DNA of 64,000 nucleotides, from assembly GCF_014145455.1 (NCBI RefSeq), contig NZ_JACIVB010000057.1, positions 1-64,000 on the forward strand, written 5' to 3'. The stretch's first letter is position 1. Each line of letters opens with the position of its first letter. The position numbers and the translations under genes are program-made. Under the pieces are notes generated by a model. It did not search any database. It saw nothing but the letters and a program-made list of their open reading frames with translations, and was not told the origin of the DNA. This document shows positions 23,229 to 35,415 of the stretch, in pieces. Origin of the DNA: Limosilactobacillus rudii (GTDB taxonomy: Bacteria; Bacillota; Bacilli; Lactobacillales; Lactobacillaceae).

Positions 23229-25718
23229 ATGGATAATATGTTCACGCCTAGTGCAAAACATGTTTTAGCAATTGCACAAGAACAGGCAAAATATTTCAAA
23301 CACCAAGCTGTAGGTACAGAACACCTTTTACTTGCTCTTTCGATGGATAAGGATGGAATTGCAAATAAAATTTTTGAACAATTCTCAATAACAAGTGATG
23401 ACATTAGAGAAGAGATCGAACGGTTGATTGGCTACGGTACGATGGAAAACTTAGGAGTTTCTGACTATTTGCCATACTCACCTAAAGCAAAGCAAGTCTT
23501 ATCATTAGCTGGTCGAGAAGCTCAGCAAATGCACGCGTTAAAAATTGGAACTGAACATTTATTGTTGGCATTAATTGCTGACGAGAGTGTTTTGTCCTCA
23601 CGCATTTTATATAGTTTAGATATTGTTCCGCGTCAAATGAGAAAAGTCATTTTACGCCGGCTAGGAATAGCAGATAATCAACAGCGTTCTAATCCTCGCC
23701 AACAAAATCGGCGTAATTCAAAGACGGGCACGCCAACATTGGATAAGCTTGCTCGAGACATGACAGAGCTTGCTCGTAACGGTCGGCTAGATCCGGTCAT
23801 TGGACGAGATAAGGAAGTAAAACGTGTTGAGCAAATCCTTAGTCGCCGAACTAAGAATAATCCAGTGTTGATTGGTGAGCCGGGAGTAGGTAAAACAGCA
23901 ATTGCAGAAGGCTTGGCTCAACGGATGGTTGAAGGAAAAGTTCCCGCAGAGTTAGCTAATAAACGGTTAATGATGCTAGACATGGGATCATTGGTCGCCG
24001 GTACTAAATATCGTGGAGAGTTTGAAGACCGTCTTAAAAAAGTTATTGATGAAATTCAAGCAGATGGTCACGTTATTTTATTTATTGATGAGCTGCATAC
24101 ATTAATTGGTGCTGGAGGAGCGGAAGGTGCAATTGACGCTTCTAATATTTTAAAACCGGCACTGGCGCGTGGTGAATTGCAGACAATTGGTGCTACTACT
24201 CTTGATGAATATCAAAAGTATATTGAATCAGATGCTGCTCTTGAGCGCCGTTTTGCAACGGTTCAGGTTGACGAACCGACCACCGACCAGACACTTCAAA
24301 TCTTACGTGGTTTACGGCCAAAATATGAAGAGCACCACCATGCTAAAATTACAGATGAGGCTTTGGAACAAGCAGTAAAGTTATCTGATCGTTATATTTC
24401 AGACCGATTCTTACCTGATAAGGCAATTGATCTTATTGATGAATCGGCGGCGATGGTTCGAATTGATGCTGAAGATAAAAAGAATCGGCAGCCATCATTA
24501 GCTAACCAATTAGAAGAATTGCGGGCACAAAAAGAAGAGGCAATTGATAATCAAGACTTTGATAAGGCAGCAACTTTACGACAACAAGAATTGGCAGTAA
24601 AAGACAAACTTGATCGTCAAGAGCTGCGTGAGCAAAAGAAAGATTCTCATGATTATAAACTTAAAGTTAATGGGGAAAATATTGCTCAAGTTGTTGCCGA
24701 ATGGACTGGTGTTCCGTTAACGCAACTAAAGAAAAGCGAAAGTGAACGGTTAGTCAATCTTGAAAAGGTGCTGCACCAGCGTGTGATTGGTCAAAATGAG
24801 GCAGTATCTGTAGTTGCTAAAGCAATTCGCCGTGCTAGGAGCGGGCTAAAAGATCCCCGGCGACCGATTGGCTCCTTTATGTTCTTAGGACCTACTGGTG
24901 TTGGTAAAACAGAATTAGCTAAGGCACTGGCTGCAGCTATGTTTGGGTCAGAAGATAATATGATTCGGATTGATATGTCTGAATATATGGAAAAATATAG
25001 CACAAGTCGGTTAATCGGGGCTGCTCCTGGGTATGTTGGCTATGATGAAGGTGGTCAGTTGACTGAAAAAGTCCGTCAACATCCGTATTCTGTAGTGCTA
25101 TTAGATGAAGCCGAAAAAGCTCATCCGGATGTTTTTAATCTCTTGTTACAAGTATTAGATGATGGCTATTTAACTGATGCCAAGGGGCGAAAAGTAGATT
25201 TTAGAAACACAATTATTATCATGACCTCTAATCTTGGGGCCACTCAGCTTCAAGATGAAAAAGAGGTTGGTTTTGGTGCAAAAGATATGTCGCAAGATTA
25301 TAATGCGATGGCGGCGGCAATTAAACAACAAATGAAGCTTTATTTCCGCCCAGAATTTTTGAACCGAATTGATGAGACTATCATTTTCCACTCATTACAA
25401 AAGAAAGAGCTTCATCAAATAGTGAAATTAATGGTTGCTGATTTAAATAAGCGGATAAGTGAGCAGGGAATCAACTTAAAAGTTACCCCGGCAGCAATCG
25501 ACTTGATTGCCAAGTTAGGTTATGACCCTTCTTATGGTGCAAGACCGTTACGCCGTGCTCTCCAAGACCACATTGAAGATGACCTAAGTACAGGCCTTCT
25601 TGACGGTGAGATAAACGTTGGCGATGATGTAACAGTAGGAGCTCATCACGGCAAAATTACTTTTAAGGTAAAAAAAGCAGATGACAATAAAGCCGTTGAA
25701 TTAAATTTAAATAAGTGA
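23229..25718 (+). CDS. clpC: ClpC, AAA+ unfoldase of the Clp protease
   Basis: An 829-residue HSP100 protein with all parts in order. Two N-terminal Clp repeats (about residues 1-140) precede AAA domain 1 with Walker [10 protein letters not shown] near residue 216. A UVR-type coiled middle domain (about 420-470) follows, then AAA domain 2 with GPTGVGKTE near 553 and a ClpP-docking loop region. It unfolds substrates for ClpP. The frame opens at ATG 23223, but the site GGGGG lies one base from it, so ATG 23229 ([10 protein letters not shown]) is preferred. Eight bases separate ctsR from the earlier ATG, so they form one operon. Confidence 0.95.
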   Translation: MDNMFTPSAKHVLAIAQEQAKYFKHQAVGTEHLLLALSMDKDGIANKIFEQFSITSDDIREEIERLIGYGTMENLGVSDYLPYSPKAKQVLSLAGREAQQMHALKIGTEHLLLALIADESVLSSRILYSLDIVPRQMRKVILRRLGIADNQQRSNPRQQNRRNSKTGTPTLDKLARDMTELARNGRLDPVIGRDKEVKRVEQILSRRTKNNPVLIGEPGVGKTAIAEGLAQRMVEGKVPAELANKRLMMLDMGSLVAGTKYRGEFEDRLKKVIDEIQADGHVILFIDELHTLIGAGGAEGAIDASNILKPALARGELQTIGATTLDEYQKYIESDAALERRFATVQVDEPTTDQTLQILRGLRPKYEEHHHAKITDEALEQAVKLSDRYISDRFLPDKAIDLIDESAAMVRIDAEDKKNRQPSLANQLEELRAQKEEAIDNQDFDKAATLRQQELAVKDKLDRQELREQKKDSHDYKLKVNGENIAQVVAEWTGVPLTQLKKSESERLVNLEKVLHQRVIGQNEAVSVVAKAIRRARSGLKDPRRPIGSFMFLGPTGVGKTELAKALAAAMFGSEDNMIRIDMSEYMEKYSTSRLIGAAPGYVGYDEGGQLTEKVRQHPYSVVLLDEAEKAHPDVFNLLLQVLDDGYLTDAKGRKVDFRNTIIIMTSNLGATQLQDEKEVGFGAKDMSQDYNAMAAAIKQQMKLYFRPEFLNRIDETIIFHSLQKKELHQIVKLMVADLNKRISEQGINLKVTPAAIDLIAKLGYDPSYGARPLRRALQDHIEDDLSTGLLDGEINVGDDVTVGAHHGKITFKVKKADDNKAVELNLNK

Positions 25719-25722
25719 TTTT

Positions 25723-25768
25723 AAAGCAGTAATTGCCTGTTCTGTATAAGGTGATTACTGCTTTATTA
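25723..25768 (+). terminator. Terminator after clpC
   Basis: AAAGCAGTAATTGCC (25723-25737) pairs with GGTGATTACTGCTTT (25750-25764, wobbles near the loop), followed by ATTATA. Confidence 0.8.
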
Positions 25769-25927
25769 TATTCACGGTGTTATTAGGCCGAAATTATTCT
25801 CCTAATAAACGTATTATTTAAGTGAATTAAATATACAATTAATTCGAATTTGTTCTCTACTGATAACGTGAAAATTATATTGGTAAATATTCGTTTATCA
25901 CATTTTGTAATTATTTTTCTAAAACAG

Positions 25928-25957
25928 TTGTCAAAAGATAAGTTATAGTCTTATAAT
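25928..25957 (+). promoter_or_regulatory. Promoter of the TetR gene
   Basis: TTGTCA (25928-25933), an 18-base spacer and TATAAT (25952-25957), 44 bases before the start. Confidence 0.6.
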
Positions 25958-26001
25958 GTGTTTATCAGATAATTAATAACAAATTAGGGGATGAACTTTA
26001 A

Positions 26002-26604
26002 ATGAAGCGTGCGGAACAATTAGAAAAGACAAGACAAGCAATTTTAAAAACCGCAACTAAATTATTTTTACAAAAGGGTTTTGGTGAAACATCAACTCGT
26101 GATATTGCAAAGCAAATTGGAATAACACAGCCAGCCCTATATCACCACTTCAGTGATAAGGAAGTTCTATACCTTGATGTTATGACTAATTTGTGTGGTA
26201 AAGTACGTCAGGACATTAATAAGGTAATGAGAAAACATGATTTAACGCCTAACGAACAACTATGGCAAATTACAAAGGCACTAAAGAAACACCATCCGTT
26301 AAGCATTTACGATCAATATAATCAAGCAATGCGGTTGCTATCAAAGAGTGCACAGCAAAAGCTTAATATGATATTTACGATGGATTACTTAGAGCCGATT
26401 GCGGCATTTTTCCGTCAACCGGAAGTGGAATTGCGTCCGGATATTCTTCCTAAAGAAGCCGCTGAATTATTTATTGCTGGTCTAACGCCAATCTTTGGTA
26501 CTTCGCAATTGATCGGTGGTCACTCAATTACCCCAGAGCAACGCGATCAATTAATTCTTGACTGCATTATCAACGGCCTATCAAACTGGGGTGGAAAAGG
26601 CTAA
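26002..26604 (+). CDS. TetR/AcrR-family transcriptional regulator
   Basis: A 200-residue regulator. The N-terminal helix-turn-helix spans about residues 12-56, with TSTRDIAKQIGITQPALYHHF as the recognition region. The helical ligand domain has no specific family I recognise. No divergent target gene is adjacent. The next gene is rpoB, so the regulator probably controls itself or a distant locus. GGGGATGAACTTTAA precedes the ATG. Confidence 0.9.
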   Translation: MKRAEQLEKTRQAILKTATKLFLQKGFGETSTRDIAKQIGITQPALYHHFSDKEVLYLDVMTNLCGKVRQDINKVMRKHDLTPNEQLWQITKALKKHHPLSIYDQYNQAMRLLSKSAQQKLNMIFTMDYLEPIAAFFRQPEVELRPDILPKEAAELFIAGLTPIFGTSQLIGGHSITPEQRDQLILDCIINGLSNWGGKG

Positions 26605-26621
26605 AAAAACTATAAAAAGTG

Positions 26622-26650
26622 TTGACAAAATTAAATAGAACCACTATACT
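26622..26650 (+). promoter_or_regulatory. Promoter of rpoBC
   Basis: TTGACA (26622-26627), a 17-base spacer and TATACT (26645-26650). About 185 bases separate it from the rpoB start. Confidence 0.85.
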
Positions 26651-26656
26651 AAAGTA

Positions 26657-26755
26657 GTATGTAATTGTGAGTTCATTTGAGCCTGGTGATCTATTGTCCA
26701 TTAGGTTCTGCATAAAAGCCAAAGACAGTTAATTAACTGTTTTTGGATTTTTTTT
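26657..26755 (+). ncRNA. Structured rpoB leader with terminator (candidate Lacto-rpoB motif)
   Basis: GAGCCTGG can pair with CCATTAGGTTC (loop TGATCTATTGT), giving a first hairpin. A second one, CCAAAGACAGTT (26719-26730) with AACTGTTTTTGG (26735-26746), is followed by eight T (26748-26755): a complete intrinsic terminator inside the leader. The position matches the published Lacto-rpoB RNA family of lactic acid bacteria. Whether the consensus matches was not tested. The terminator could act as an attenuator or could release a short RNA. Confidence 0.65.
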
Positions 26756-26839
26756 GCTCAAAAGTTGCTTTTTATGCAAATTGTAATCAAAATGTAACAT
26801 TTAAATGGACTCGCGGAATAAATTAGAGAGGTGAACAGT

Positions 26840-29800
26840 TTGGCTGGACATTTAGTTAAATACGGTAAGCACCGTACCCGTCGTAGCTACTCGCGAATTA
26901 AAGAAGTTCTCGAATTGCCTAACCTTATTGAAATTCAAACCGATTCTTACAATTGGTTTATGGATAAAGGTTTACGGGAAATGTTTGATGATATTATGCC
27001 AATTGACGATTTCCAAGGTAAGCTTTCCCTAGAATTCGTTGACTATCAACTTTTAGAACCTAAGTACACTGTTGATGAAGCTCGTGAACACGATGCTAAT
27101 TACTCAGCGCCACTTCATGTTACATTACGGTTAACTAACCATGAGACTGGGGAAATAAAGTCTCAGGATGTGTTCTTTGGTGATTTCCCACTAATGACTG
27201 ACCAAGGTACTTTCATTATTAATGGGGCAGAACGAGTAATTGTTTCACAATTGGTTCGTTCACCAGGTGTTTATTATAGTGAAGAGGACGGCAAAAATGG
27301 TCGGCCAAACTATGGGGCAACCTTTATTCCTAACCGTGGTGCATGGCTAGAATATGAAACTGATGCTAAAAATGTATCATATGTACGAATTGATCGAACT
27401 CGTAAATTGCCAATGACCGAGTTAATTCGTGCCCTTGGTTTCGGATCTGATGATGAAATCATTGATATGTTTGGCGGTGATAGTGAGACATTATCACTAA
27501 CCTTAGACAAGGATGTTCATAAGAATGCTGAAGACTCACGAGTTGAAGAAGCATTAAAGGATATTTATGAACGGCTTCGTCCTGGCGAACCAAAGACGGC
27601 TGATTCTGCAAGAAGTCTTTTAACAGCACGGTTCTTTGATCCAAAGCGTTATGATATGGCTCCAGTTGGTCGTTACAAGACTAATAAGAAGTTAATGCTT
27701 AAATACCGGTTGCTTGGGGAGACCTTAGCTGAGACCTTAGCTGATCCAGATACTGGTGAAGTGTTAGCACAAAAAGGTGATACGGTTACTAAGGAATTGC
27801 TCAAGAAGCTTGAACCTTACTTGGATCGTGATGACTTCAAGACGATTACTTATACTCCATCTGATGAAGCAGTTGTAACTGAACCGGTTAAATTACAAAA
27901 GATTTTAGTTTACTCAAAGGTAGATCCTGATCGTGTTGTTCCTATCATTGGTAATGGTCATATTCCATTAGAATACAAGCACATTGAACCTGCTGATATT
28001 CTTGCTTCCTTGAACTACTTCTTCAACTTGCAAGAAGGCATTGGCACTACAGATGATATTGACCACTTGGGTAATCGTCGTATTCGTTCAGTTGGTGAAT
28101 TACTTCAAAATCAATTCCGGATTGGTCTTGCTCGAATGGAACGTGTTGTTCGTGAACGGATGTCAATTCAAGATCCTGATACTGTTACACCACAACAATT
28201 GATTAATATTCGACCAGTAGTTGCTTCTATCAAGGAATTCTTTGGTTCATCTCAGCTTTCCCAGTTCATGGATCAGACTAACCCACTGGGTGAATTAACG
28301 CATAAACGGCGTCTTTCAGCCCTTGGACCTGGTGGTTTGACTCGTGATCGTGCTGGATATGAAGTGCGGGATGTTCACTATACCCACTATGGTCGGATGT
28401 GTCCAATTGAAACTCCAGAAGGACCTAACATTGGATTGATCAACAGCCTATCTTCCTATGCTCGTGTAAATAAGTATGGATTTATTGAAACTCCATACCG
28501 CCGTGTTTCATGGAAAGATCACAAAGTTACGGACAAGATTGATTATCTAACTGCCGACGAAGAAGATAACTTTATTATTGCGCAGGCTAACACCCCATTA
28601 AACGATGACGGATCCTTTGTTGACGACCAAGTTATGGCCCGTGATAAGGATGACTACATTGAAACTAGTGTAGATAACGTTGATTACATGGATGTTTCTC
28701 CTAAGCAGGTTGTTTCTGTGGCCTCTGCTTGTATTCCATTCCTTGAAAACGATGACTCAAATCGTGCCTTAATGGGTGCCAACATGCAACGGCAAGCAGT
28801 TCCGTTAATCAATCCACATGCTCCCTTGGTAAGTACCGGTATTGACTACAAGGCTGCCCATGACTCTGGGGTTGCTTTGATTGCTAAAAAGCCTGGTACA
28901 GTTGAATATGTTGATGCTCGTGAAGTTCGTATTCGTGAAGAAGACGGTACTTTAGATACTTATAAGTTAATGAAATTCCGTCGGTCAAACGGTGGTAAAA
29001 ACTATAACCAACGACCAATTGTTAAAGTTGGTGAACATGTTGATGCAGATGATGTATTAGCTGATGGTCCATCAATGGAACAAGGTGAATTAGCCCTTGG
29101 ACAAAACCCATTAATTGCATTTATGACATGGCAAGGATATAACTTCGAAGATGCCATTGCTATTAATGAACGGTTAGTAAAAGATGATGTTTATACATCT
29201 ATCCATATTGAATCATATGAGTCAGAAGCACGTGAGACCAAGCTTGGACCTGAAGAAATGACACGGGAAATTCCAAATGTTGGTGACGATGCGTTGAAAG
29301 ACCTTGATGAAGATGGGATTGTACGTGTTGGTGCTGAAGTTCATGATGGTGATATTCTGGTAGGTAAAGTTACACCAAAAGGAATGACCGAATTATCCGC
29401 TGAGGAACGGTTACTCCATGCGATCTTTGGTGAAAAGTCACGCGAAGTTCGTGATACATCCTTACGTGTCCCTCATGGTGGTGGCGGTATTATCCAGGAT
29501 GTTAAAGTGTTTACTCGTGAAAACGGTGATGAATTAGCTCCTGGTGTAAATACAATGGTTCGTGTATATATCGCACAAAAGCGTAAAATCCAGGTTGGGG
29601 ATAAGATGTCTGGTCGTCATGGTAACAAGGGTACCGTGTCAATTGTTGTTCCGGAAGAAGATATGCCATATATGCCAGATGGTACTCCTATTGACATTAT
29701 GCTTAGTCCAATGGGTGTGCCTAGTCGTATGAATATTGGTCAGCTTCTTGAATTGCACTTAGGAATGGCTGCTCGACGTCTTGGTATTCACATGGCCACT

Positions 29801-30445
29801 CCAGTATTTGATGGTGCCTCAGACAAGGATGTCTGGGATGCTGTTAGAGAATCAGGATTCCCAGAAGATGGAAAGACAATTCTTTACGATGGACGTACTG
29901 GTGAACCATTTGAAAACCGAATTGCTGTTGGTTCAATGCACTATCTTAAGTTAGCCCACATGGTTGATGATAAGATTCATGCTCGTTCAACTGGTCCTTA
30001 CTCTCTTGTTACTCAACAGCCATTAGGTGGTAAGGCTCAGTTCGGTGGACAGCGGTTTGGTGAAATGGAAGTTTGGGCTCTTGAAGCATATGGTGCAGCT
30101 TACACCCTTCAAGAAATCCTTACTTATAAGTCAGATGATACAGTGGGTCGTGTGCGGACATACGATGCAATTATCAACGGTCAACCAATTCCTAAGCCAG
30201 GTGTTCCAGAATCATTCCGTGTTCTTGTTAAAGAATTGCAGGCATTAGGACTTGACATGAAGGTTCTTGATGGAAATAACAAGGAAATTCAATTGAAGAA
30301 CATGGATGAAGATGATGATGAAGTTGTTAATGTGGATGCTTTAGCTAAGTACGCAGAGCAACACAAAGCAGACGAAAAGAATAATGAAGATGGTAAGTCT
30401 GAAGCAACTTCTGCAACTACCGATGACAAGACTAATCAAAATTAA
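26840..30445 (+). CDS. rpoB: RNA polymerase beta subunit
   Basis: A 1201-residue beta subunit of RNA polymerase. The rifampicin region reads [17 protein letters not shown], then [15 protein letters not shown], a drug-sensitive arrangement by recall. [12 protein letters not shown] carries active-site lysines. The C-terminal 50 residues form an acidic and polar tail. The frame opens at GTG 26831, but TTG 26840 ([10 protein letters not shown]) is chosen because AGAGGTG sits seven bases upstream. rpoC follows after 43 bases. Unlike in Bacillus, rplJ-rplL are not upstream. Confidence 0.98.
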   Translation: MAGHLVKYGKHRTRRSYSRIKEVLELPNLIEIQTDSYNWFMDKGLREMFDDIMPIDDFQGKLSLEFVDYQLLEPKYTVDEAREHDANYSAPLHVTLRLTNHETGEIKSQDVFFGDFPLMTDQGTFIINGAERVIVSQLVRSPGVYYSEEDGKNGRPNYGATFIPNRGAWLEYETDAKNVSYVRIDRTRKLPMTELIRALGFGSDDEIIDMFGGDSETLSLTLDKDVHKNAEDSRVEEALKDIYERLRPGEPKTADSARSLLTARFFDPKRYDMAPVGRYKTNKKLMLKYRLLGETLAETLADPDTGEVLAQKGDTVTKELLKKLEPYLDRDDFKTITYTPSDEAVVTEPVKLQKILVYSKVDPDRVVPIIGNGHIPLEYKHIEPADILASLNYFFNLQEGIGTTDDIDHLGNRRIRSVGELLQNQFRIGLARMERVVRERMSIQDPDTVTPQQLINIRPVVASIKEFFGSSQLSQFMDQTNPLGELTHKRRLSALGPGGLTRDRAGYEVRDVHYTHYGRMCPIETPEGPNIGLINSLSSYARVNKYGFIETPYRRVSWKDHKVTDKIDYLTADEEDNFIIAQANTPLNDDGSFVDDQVMARDKDDYIETSVDNVDYMDVSPKQVVSVASACIPFLENDDSNRALMGANMQRQAVPLINPHAPLVSTGIDYKAAHDSGVALIAKKPGTVEYVDAREVRIREEDGTLDTYKLMKFRRSNGGKNYNQRPIVKVGEHVDADDVLADGPSMEQGELALGQNPLIAFMTWQGYNFEDAIAINERLVKDDVYTSIHIESYESEARETKLGPEEMTREIPNVGDDALKDLDEDGIVRVGAEVHDGDILVGKVTPKGMTELSAEERLLHAIFGEKSREVRDTSLRVPHGGGGIIQDVKVFTRENGDELAPGVNTMVRVYIAQKRKIQVGDKMSGRHGNKGTVSIVVPEEDMPYMPDGTPIDIMLSPMGVPSRMNIGQLLELHLGMAARRLGIHMATPVFDGASDKDVWDAVRESGFPEDGKTILYDGRTGEPFENRIAVGSMHYLKLAHMVDDKIHARSTGPYSLVTQQPLGGKAQFGGQRFGEMEVWALEAYGAAYTLQEILTYKSDDTVGRVRTYDAIINGQPIPKPGVPESFRVLVKELQALGLDMKVLDGNNKEIQLKNMDEDDDEVVNVDALAKYAEQHKADEKNNEDGKSEATSATTDDKTNQN

Positions 30446-30488
30446 TATTTAGGTTGCTACGGTTTACTGAAATAAGGAGGAACATCCT

Positions 30489-33400
30489 TTGATTGATGTC
30501 AATAAATTTGAAAGTATGCAGATCGGTCTGGCATCTCCAGATAAGATCCGTAGTTGGTCATATGGTGAAGTAAAGAAGCCTGAGACGATTAACTATCGGA
30601 CGTTAAAGCCAGAAAAGCAAGGTCTGTTTGACGAAAGAATCTTTGGCCCAACCAAGGATTACGAATGTGCTTGTGGAAAGTACAAACGTATCCGTTACAA
30701 AGGTCGTGTTTGCGATCGTTGTGGTGTTGAAGTTACAAGTGCAAAAGTTCGTCGTGAACGAATGGGACACATTGAGTTAGCTGCTCCTGTATCTCACATT
30801 TGGTATTTTAAGGGAATCCCAAGCCGGATGGGACTTGTTCTCGATATGAGTCCACGTTCACTTGAAGAAGTTATTTACTTTGCTTCATATGTTGTTCTTG
30901 ATCCAGGTGATACACCTCTTGAAAAGAAGCAACTTTTAACAGAAGCAGAATATCGTGATAAGAAAGCAGAATACGGTGACCGTTTTAAAGCTGAAATGGG
31001 TGCTGCTGCTATCCAAAAACTTTTGGCAGATGTTGACTTAGATAAAGAAGCTGCTGAATTAAAGGAAGAATTAAAAGAAGCTACCGGTCAAAAGCGGACT
31101 CGAGCTATTCGTCGTCTTGATATTCTTGAAGCATTTATTAAGTCTGGTAATAAGCCAGAGTGGATGGTTATGGATGTAATTCCAGTTATGCCACCTGATT
31201 TGCGCCCAATGGTTCAACTTGAAGGTGGACGATTTGCAACATCTGATTTAAATGATTTATATCGGCGGGTTATCAATCGTAACAACCGGTTGAAACGGCT
31301 TCTTAAACTGCAAGCCCCTGGTATTATCGTTCAAAATGAAAAACGGATGCTACAAGAAGCTGTTGATGCATTGATTGATAACGGGCGGCGTGGTCGTCCT
31401 GTTGCTGGACCTGGTAATCGTCCATTGAAGTCTCTATCACACTTACTTAAAGGTAAGCAAGGACGTTTCCGTCAAAACTTACTTGGTAAGCGGGTTGACT
31501 ACTCTGGTCGTTCAGTTATCGATGTTGGTCCATCATTGAAATTAAACCAAATGGGACTTCCTGTTCCAATGGCTCTTGAATTATTCAAGCCATTCATCAT
31601 GCACGAATTAGTTAAGCGTGGTCTCTCAGCAAATGTTAAGGCAGCTAAACGTAAAATTGACCGCAGTGATGATGATGTCTTCGATGTACTAGAAGACGTT
31701 ATTAAGGAACACCCAGTTCTCCTAAACCGGGCACCTACTTTGCACCGTTTAGGAATTCAGGCCTTTGAACCTATCTTAGTTTCTGGTAAATCAATGCGGT
31801 TGCACCCATTAGTATGTTCTGCATACAATGCTGACTTTGATGGGGACCAGATGGCTATTCACGTTCCATTATCTGATGAAGCGCAAGCAGAAGCACGGCT
31901 ACTAATGCTCGCTGCTCACCATATTCTAAGTCCTCGTGATGGTGAACCAATTGTTTCGCCATCACAGGATATGGTTATCGGTAACTACTACATGACCACT
32001 GAAGATAAGGGTCGTGAAGGTGAAGGAATGATCTTTAAGAATACCGACGAAGCCGAACTTGCATATCGTAATGACTATGTTTCATTACAGACGCGGGTAG
32101 GTGTTCAGGTATCTGCATTCCCTGATAAACCATTTACTGATGAACAACGTAACAAGATTATGGTAACAACTGTTGGAAAACTTCTTTTCAACCGGATCAT
32201 GCCAAAGGATTTTGCATATATCAATGAACCTACTGATGCAAATATTCAAAATGGTGTTGATGATCGTTTCTTCTTGGAACCTGGTGAAGACATTCATGAG
32301 TACTTAGAAAATGCTCCGTTAGTTCCACCATTTAAGAAGGGCTTCTTATCAGACTTAATTGCTGAAGTTTACAAGCGTTATAAGGTTACAAAGACTTCCC
32401 AGTTCTTAGACCGGATCAAAGACTTGGGATACTATGAGTCAACTATTTCTGGATTAACAACTGCAATGTCTGATATTCATGATTTACCAGAAAAGCCAGA
32501 GATTCTCGAAAAAGCGCAAAAGCAAGTTGCTCTTATTACTAAGCAGTTCCGTCGTGGTTTAATTACAGATGACGAACGGTATGAACGAGTAATCGGTGCT
32601 TGGAACGATGCTAAAGATGAAGTTCAAAACAAGTTAATTGAACACATGGATATTCATAACCCAATTAACATGATGTCTGACTCTGGTGCTCGTGGTAACA
32701 TTTCAAACTTTACTCAGTTAGCTGGGATGCGTGGATTGATGGCATCACCAAACGGTAAGATTATGGAGTTACCTGTTAAGTCCAACTTCTATGAAGGACT
32801 TTCTGTGTTGGAAATGTTTATTTCATCACACGGTGCTCGTAAAGGTATGACTGATACCGCCCTAAAGACTGCTAACTCAGGTTACTTAACCCGTCGTCTT
32901 GTTGATGTTGCACAAGATGTTGTTGTTCGTGAAAAGGATTGTGGAACTGACCGTGGTCTTGAGGTTACAGCTATTACGAATGGTAATGAAATGATTGAAC
33001 CACTTTACGATCGGATTATGGGTCGGTATACCATGAAGTCTGTCTTTGATCCTAAGACTGGTGAAAAGATTGTCGATAAGAATGTTCTTATTGATGAAGA
33101 GATGGCACAAAAGATCGTTGACGCCGGTGTTAAGAAAGTAACTATTCGTTCAGCATTTACTTGCAACACTGAACATGGTGTTTGTGAACGTTGTTATGGA
33201 CGTAACGCTGCAACCGGTGACCGTGTAGAAGCTGGTGAAGCGGTAGGTACTGTGGCTGCTCAATCAATTGGTGAACCTGGTACACAATTGACTCTTCGTA
33301 ACTTCCACACTGGTGGGGTTGCTGGGAACGATGATATTACTCAAGGGCTTCCTCGTATTCAAGAAATTGTTGAAGCACGTAATCCTAAAGGACGCGCAAC

Positions 33401-34124
33401 TATCACTGAAGTTACTGGTGAGGTAGTATCCGTTGAAGAAAATCCAGCTGAACGGACTAAAGACGTCACTATTAAGGGTGAAACTGATACGCGGACATAC
33501 ACATTACCAATTACCGCACGGATGAAAGTTGCTGAGGGTGACTTTATTCACCGAGGTGCACCATTGAATGAAGGGTCAATTGATCCTAAAGAATTAATTC
33601 AAGTTCGTGATGTGCTTTCAACAGAAACGTACCTCCTAGCTCAAGTTCAAGGTGTTTACCGTATGCAGGGTATTGATTTGCTGGATAAGCATGTTGAAAT
33701 TATGATCCGGCAAATGATGCGTAAAGTTCGGGTAATGGACCCTGGTGATACAGACTTATTACCTGGTCAGTTAATGGATATTAGTCAATTCCGTGATGCT
33801 AATAAGGATACATTAATTGCTGGAAACATTCCGGCAACGGCACGCCCAGTTATTCTTGGTATTACTAAGGCTGCACTTGAAACTAATAGTTTCTTATCAG
33901 CAGCTTCATTCCAAGAAACTACACGGGTATTAACTGATGCAGCTATTCGTGGTAAGAATGATCCATTAGTTGGATTGAAAGAAAATGTTATTATTGGTAA
34001 GATTATTCCTGCAGGTACTGGTATGAGTGCTTATCGGAATATCAAGCCAAAAGAAGTTAGTGTTGCTGCTTACTCAATTAAAGACATTGAGGCAAAATTA
34101 AAAGAAGAAGATAAGCAAAACTAA
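30489..34124 (+). CDS. rpoC: RNA polymerase beta' subunit
   Basis: A 1211-residue beta' subunit. The zinc finger near the N-terminus (CACGKY with CDRCG, about residues 60-80), the catalytic magnesium loop NADFDGDQ near residue 451 and the second zinc site ([11 protein letters not shown], about 890-905) are intact. The start is TTG 30489 behind AAGGAGGAACATC. It is co-transcribed with rpoB and closed by a terminator. Confidence 0.98.
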   Translation: MIDVNKFESMQIGLASPDKIRSWSYGEVKKPETINYRTLKPEKQGLFDERIFGPTKDYECACGKYKRIRYKGRVCDRCGVEVTSAKVRRERMGHIELAAPVSHIWYFKGIPSRMGLVLDMSPRSLEEVIYFASYVVLDPGDTPLEKKQLLTEAEYRDKKAEYGDRFKAEMGAAAIQKLLADVDLDKEAAELKEELKEATGQKRTRAIRRLDILEAFIKSGNKPEWMVMDVIPVMPPDLRPMVQLEGGRFATSDLNDLYRRVINRNNRLKRLLKLQAPGIIVQNEKRMLQEAVDALIDNGRRGRPVAGPGNRPLKSLSHLLKGKQGRFRQNLLGKRVDYSGRSVIDVGPSLKLNQMGLPVPMALELFKPFIMHELVKRGLSANVKAAKRKIDRSDDDVFDVLEDVIKEHPVLLNRAPTLHRLGIQAFEPILVSGKSMRLHPLVCSAYNADFDGDQMAIHVPLSDEAQAEARLLMLAAHHILSPRDGEPIVSPSQDMVIGNYYMTTEDKGREGEGMIFKNTDEAELAYRNDYVSLQTRVGVQVSAFPDKPFTDEQRNKIMVTTVGKLLFNRIMPKDFAYINEPTDANIQNGVDDRFFLEPGEDIHEYLENAPLVPPFKKGFLSDLIAEVYKRYKVTKTSQFLDRIKDLGYYESTISGLTTAMSDIHDLPEKPEILEKAQKQVALITKQFRRGLITDDERYERVIGAWNDAKDEVQNKLIEHMDIHNPINMMSDSGARGNISNFTQLAGMRGLMASPNGKIMELPVKSNFYEGLSVLEMFISSHGARKGMTDTALKTANSGYLTRRLVDVAQDVVVREKDCGTDRGLEVTAITNGNEMIEPLYDRIMGRYTMKSVFDPKTGEKIVDKNVLIDEEMAQKIVDAGVKKVTIRSAFTCNTEHGVCERCYGRNAATGDRVEAGEAVGTVAAQSIGEPGTQLTLRNFHTGGVAGNDDITQGLPRIQEIVEARNPKGRATITEVTGEVVSVEENPAERTKDVTIKGETDTRTYTLPITARMKVAEGDFIHRGAPLNEGSIDPKELIQVRDVLSTETYLLAQVQGVYRMQGIDLLDKHVEIMIRQMMRKVRVMDPGDTDLLPGQLMDISQFRDANKDTLIAGNIPATARPVILGITKAALETNSFLSAASFQETTRVLTDAAIRGKNDPLVGLKENVIIGKIIPAGTGMSAYRNIKPKEVSVAAYSIKDIEAKLKEEDKQN

Positions 34125-34127
34125 ATT

Positions 34128-34170
34128 AAAAAAAGGCGATGGTTGACCGATTGGTACCATTGCCTTTTTT
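34128..34170 (+). terminator. Terminator after rpoC
   Basis: AAAAAAAGGCGATGGT (34128-34143) pairs with ACCATTGCCTTTTTT (34156-34170, one wobble), with a T-run. Confidence 0.88.
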
Positions 34171-34189
34171 ATTTAGATGAGGTGATTAC

Positions 34190-35359
34190 TTGGCAAAGAA
34201 ATATGAAATAGAGCTTCCAGATTCAGCATTTGAAAAGACTGACTTTTCCACAAATGAAGAATTATCTCTTAGTGTGAACCATAAACAAATAAATATAAGA
34301 CCCATAAAAGTGCGAGATCAGTTACCGAAAATTAATATTTTTTGGTACGTTATACCGGCAGTTATTTTATCAGCGGCATTTTTAATATTTGTTAATTTAA
34401 AGAGCATTACCACCATCCCAATAACTGGGGATGATTACTCTATTGCTAATGGAGCATTAATATTAGGGGGGTGCAGTGGTGTGCTTTCTTTTTTAGTGAC
34501 ATTTATTGTTACTAAAATTCTGGGTAAAGGGCCAAGTAAAGACTTTTATTGGCGAAGTTTGCCAACGATTACAATTGCTTGCGGGCTTATTATTGCTTTT
34601 TCTTTTTCAGCAATATTTTGGCTTTTTGAGCAAATGTTTAAGGGGGCACGCTTTGATATCTATACGGCAACATGTTTTATTTTTGTAATATTAGCGGCAT
34701 TAAATTACATTATGATTAATTTAGCGCTAACCTTATCGTCAGGCGTAATAACTAATTTACTAACTATTATGATTATTAGTGGAATGCTGTTTTCAATGTT
34801 AACGAATTCTTCTCGTGATTGGTGGCGGTATAATTTTAGTTTCCTTGGAACAGCCAAAAACTCAACAAGTTTTCAGTTTAACATTACTTTGATTTTTACA
34901 GGGTTATTAATGATTGCTTTAGTTGATTATTTATTTGTTAGTATTCAGAAGAGATACCGTGGTTATAAGATTCAAGTTTTACGTTGGCTATTAATTATGT
35001 TAGCTATTTGTATTGCATCTATCGGTATCTTTCCTAATAATCCACAATTTCATATATTGCATGACCGAATTTCCATGTGGCTTGTTTATATTATGCTTAT
35101 ATTAATCATAGTAGTTAGATGGGTTTTGCCAGAAGTGACTAAGCAATTTTTGACGGTTTCCTATGTTATCGGTGTAGTAATGGGAGCAGAATATATTGTT
35201 TTTAAACTGACCGATTACCTTTCATTAACGGCATTTGAGTTGTTTGAATTTGGGTTAGCGTTTTCCTGGTTATTACTGTTATTGCAAAACATTGAAAATT
35301 TGGCCCAATTTGGTCAGAATCTTTTCGTAATTAAGATAAAACCAATTGATAAAAAATAA
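34190..35359 (+). CDS. DUF998-like polytopic membrane protein
   Basis: A 389-residue membrane protein with a cytoplasmic N-terminus of about 55 polar residues and nine or ten membrane helices. The stretch NSSRDWWRYNFSFLGT and the later GIFPNNPQFHILHDR resemble DUF998 proteins, whose function is unknown. The start is TTG 34190, six bases after GAGGTG. It follows the rpoC terminator by 20 bases without a clear promoter of its own, so it may depend on read-through from rpoBC. Ends in a shared terminator with the convergent prepilin peptidase gene. Confidence 0.75.
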   Translation: MAKKYEIELPDSAFEKTDFSTNEELSLSVNHKQINIRPIKVRDQLPKINIFWYVIPAVILSAAFLIFVNLKSITTIPITGDDYSIANGALILGGCSGVLSFLVTFIVTKILGKGPSKDFYWRSLPTITIACGLIIAFSFSAIFWLFEQMFKGARFDIYTATCFIFVILAALNYIMINLALTLSSGVITNLLTIMIISGMLFSMLTNSSRDWWRYNFSFLGTAKNSTSFQFNITLIFTGLLMIALVDYLFVSIQKRYRGYKIQVLRWLLIMLAICIASIGIFPNNPQFHILHDRISMWLVYIMLILIIVVRWVLPEVTKQFLTVSYVIGVVMGAEYIVFKLTDYLSLTAFELFEFGLAFSWLLLLLQNIENLAQFGQNLFVIKIKPIDKK

Positions 35360-35370
35360 TAAGTAGAGTT

Positions 35371-35415
35371 AAAAATCTTCTCACAGACATTTAGTTTTGT
35401 GTGGGAAGATTTTTT
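35371..35415. terminator. Bidirectional terminator
   Basis: AAAAATCTTCTCACA pairs with TGTGGGAAGATTTTT-type right arm (35400-35415, small mismatches near the loop), with T on both exits. It overlaps the stop codon of the minus-strand gene. Confidence 0.8.
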
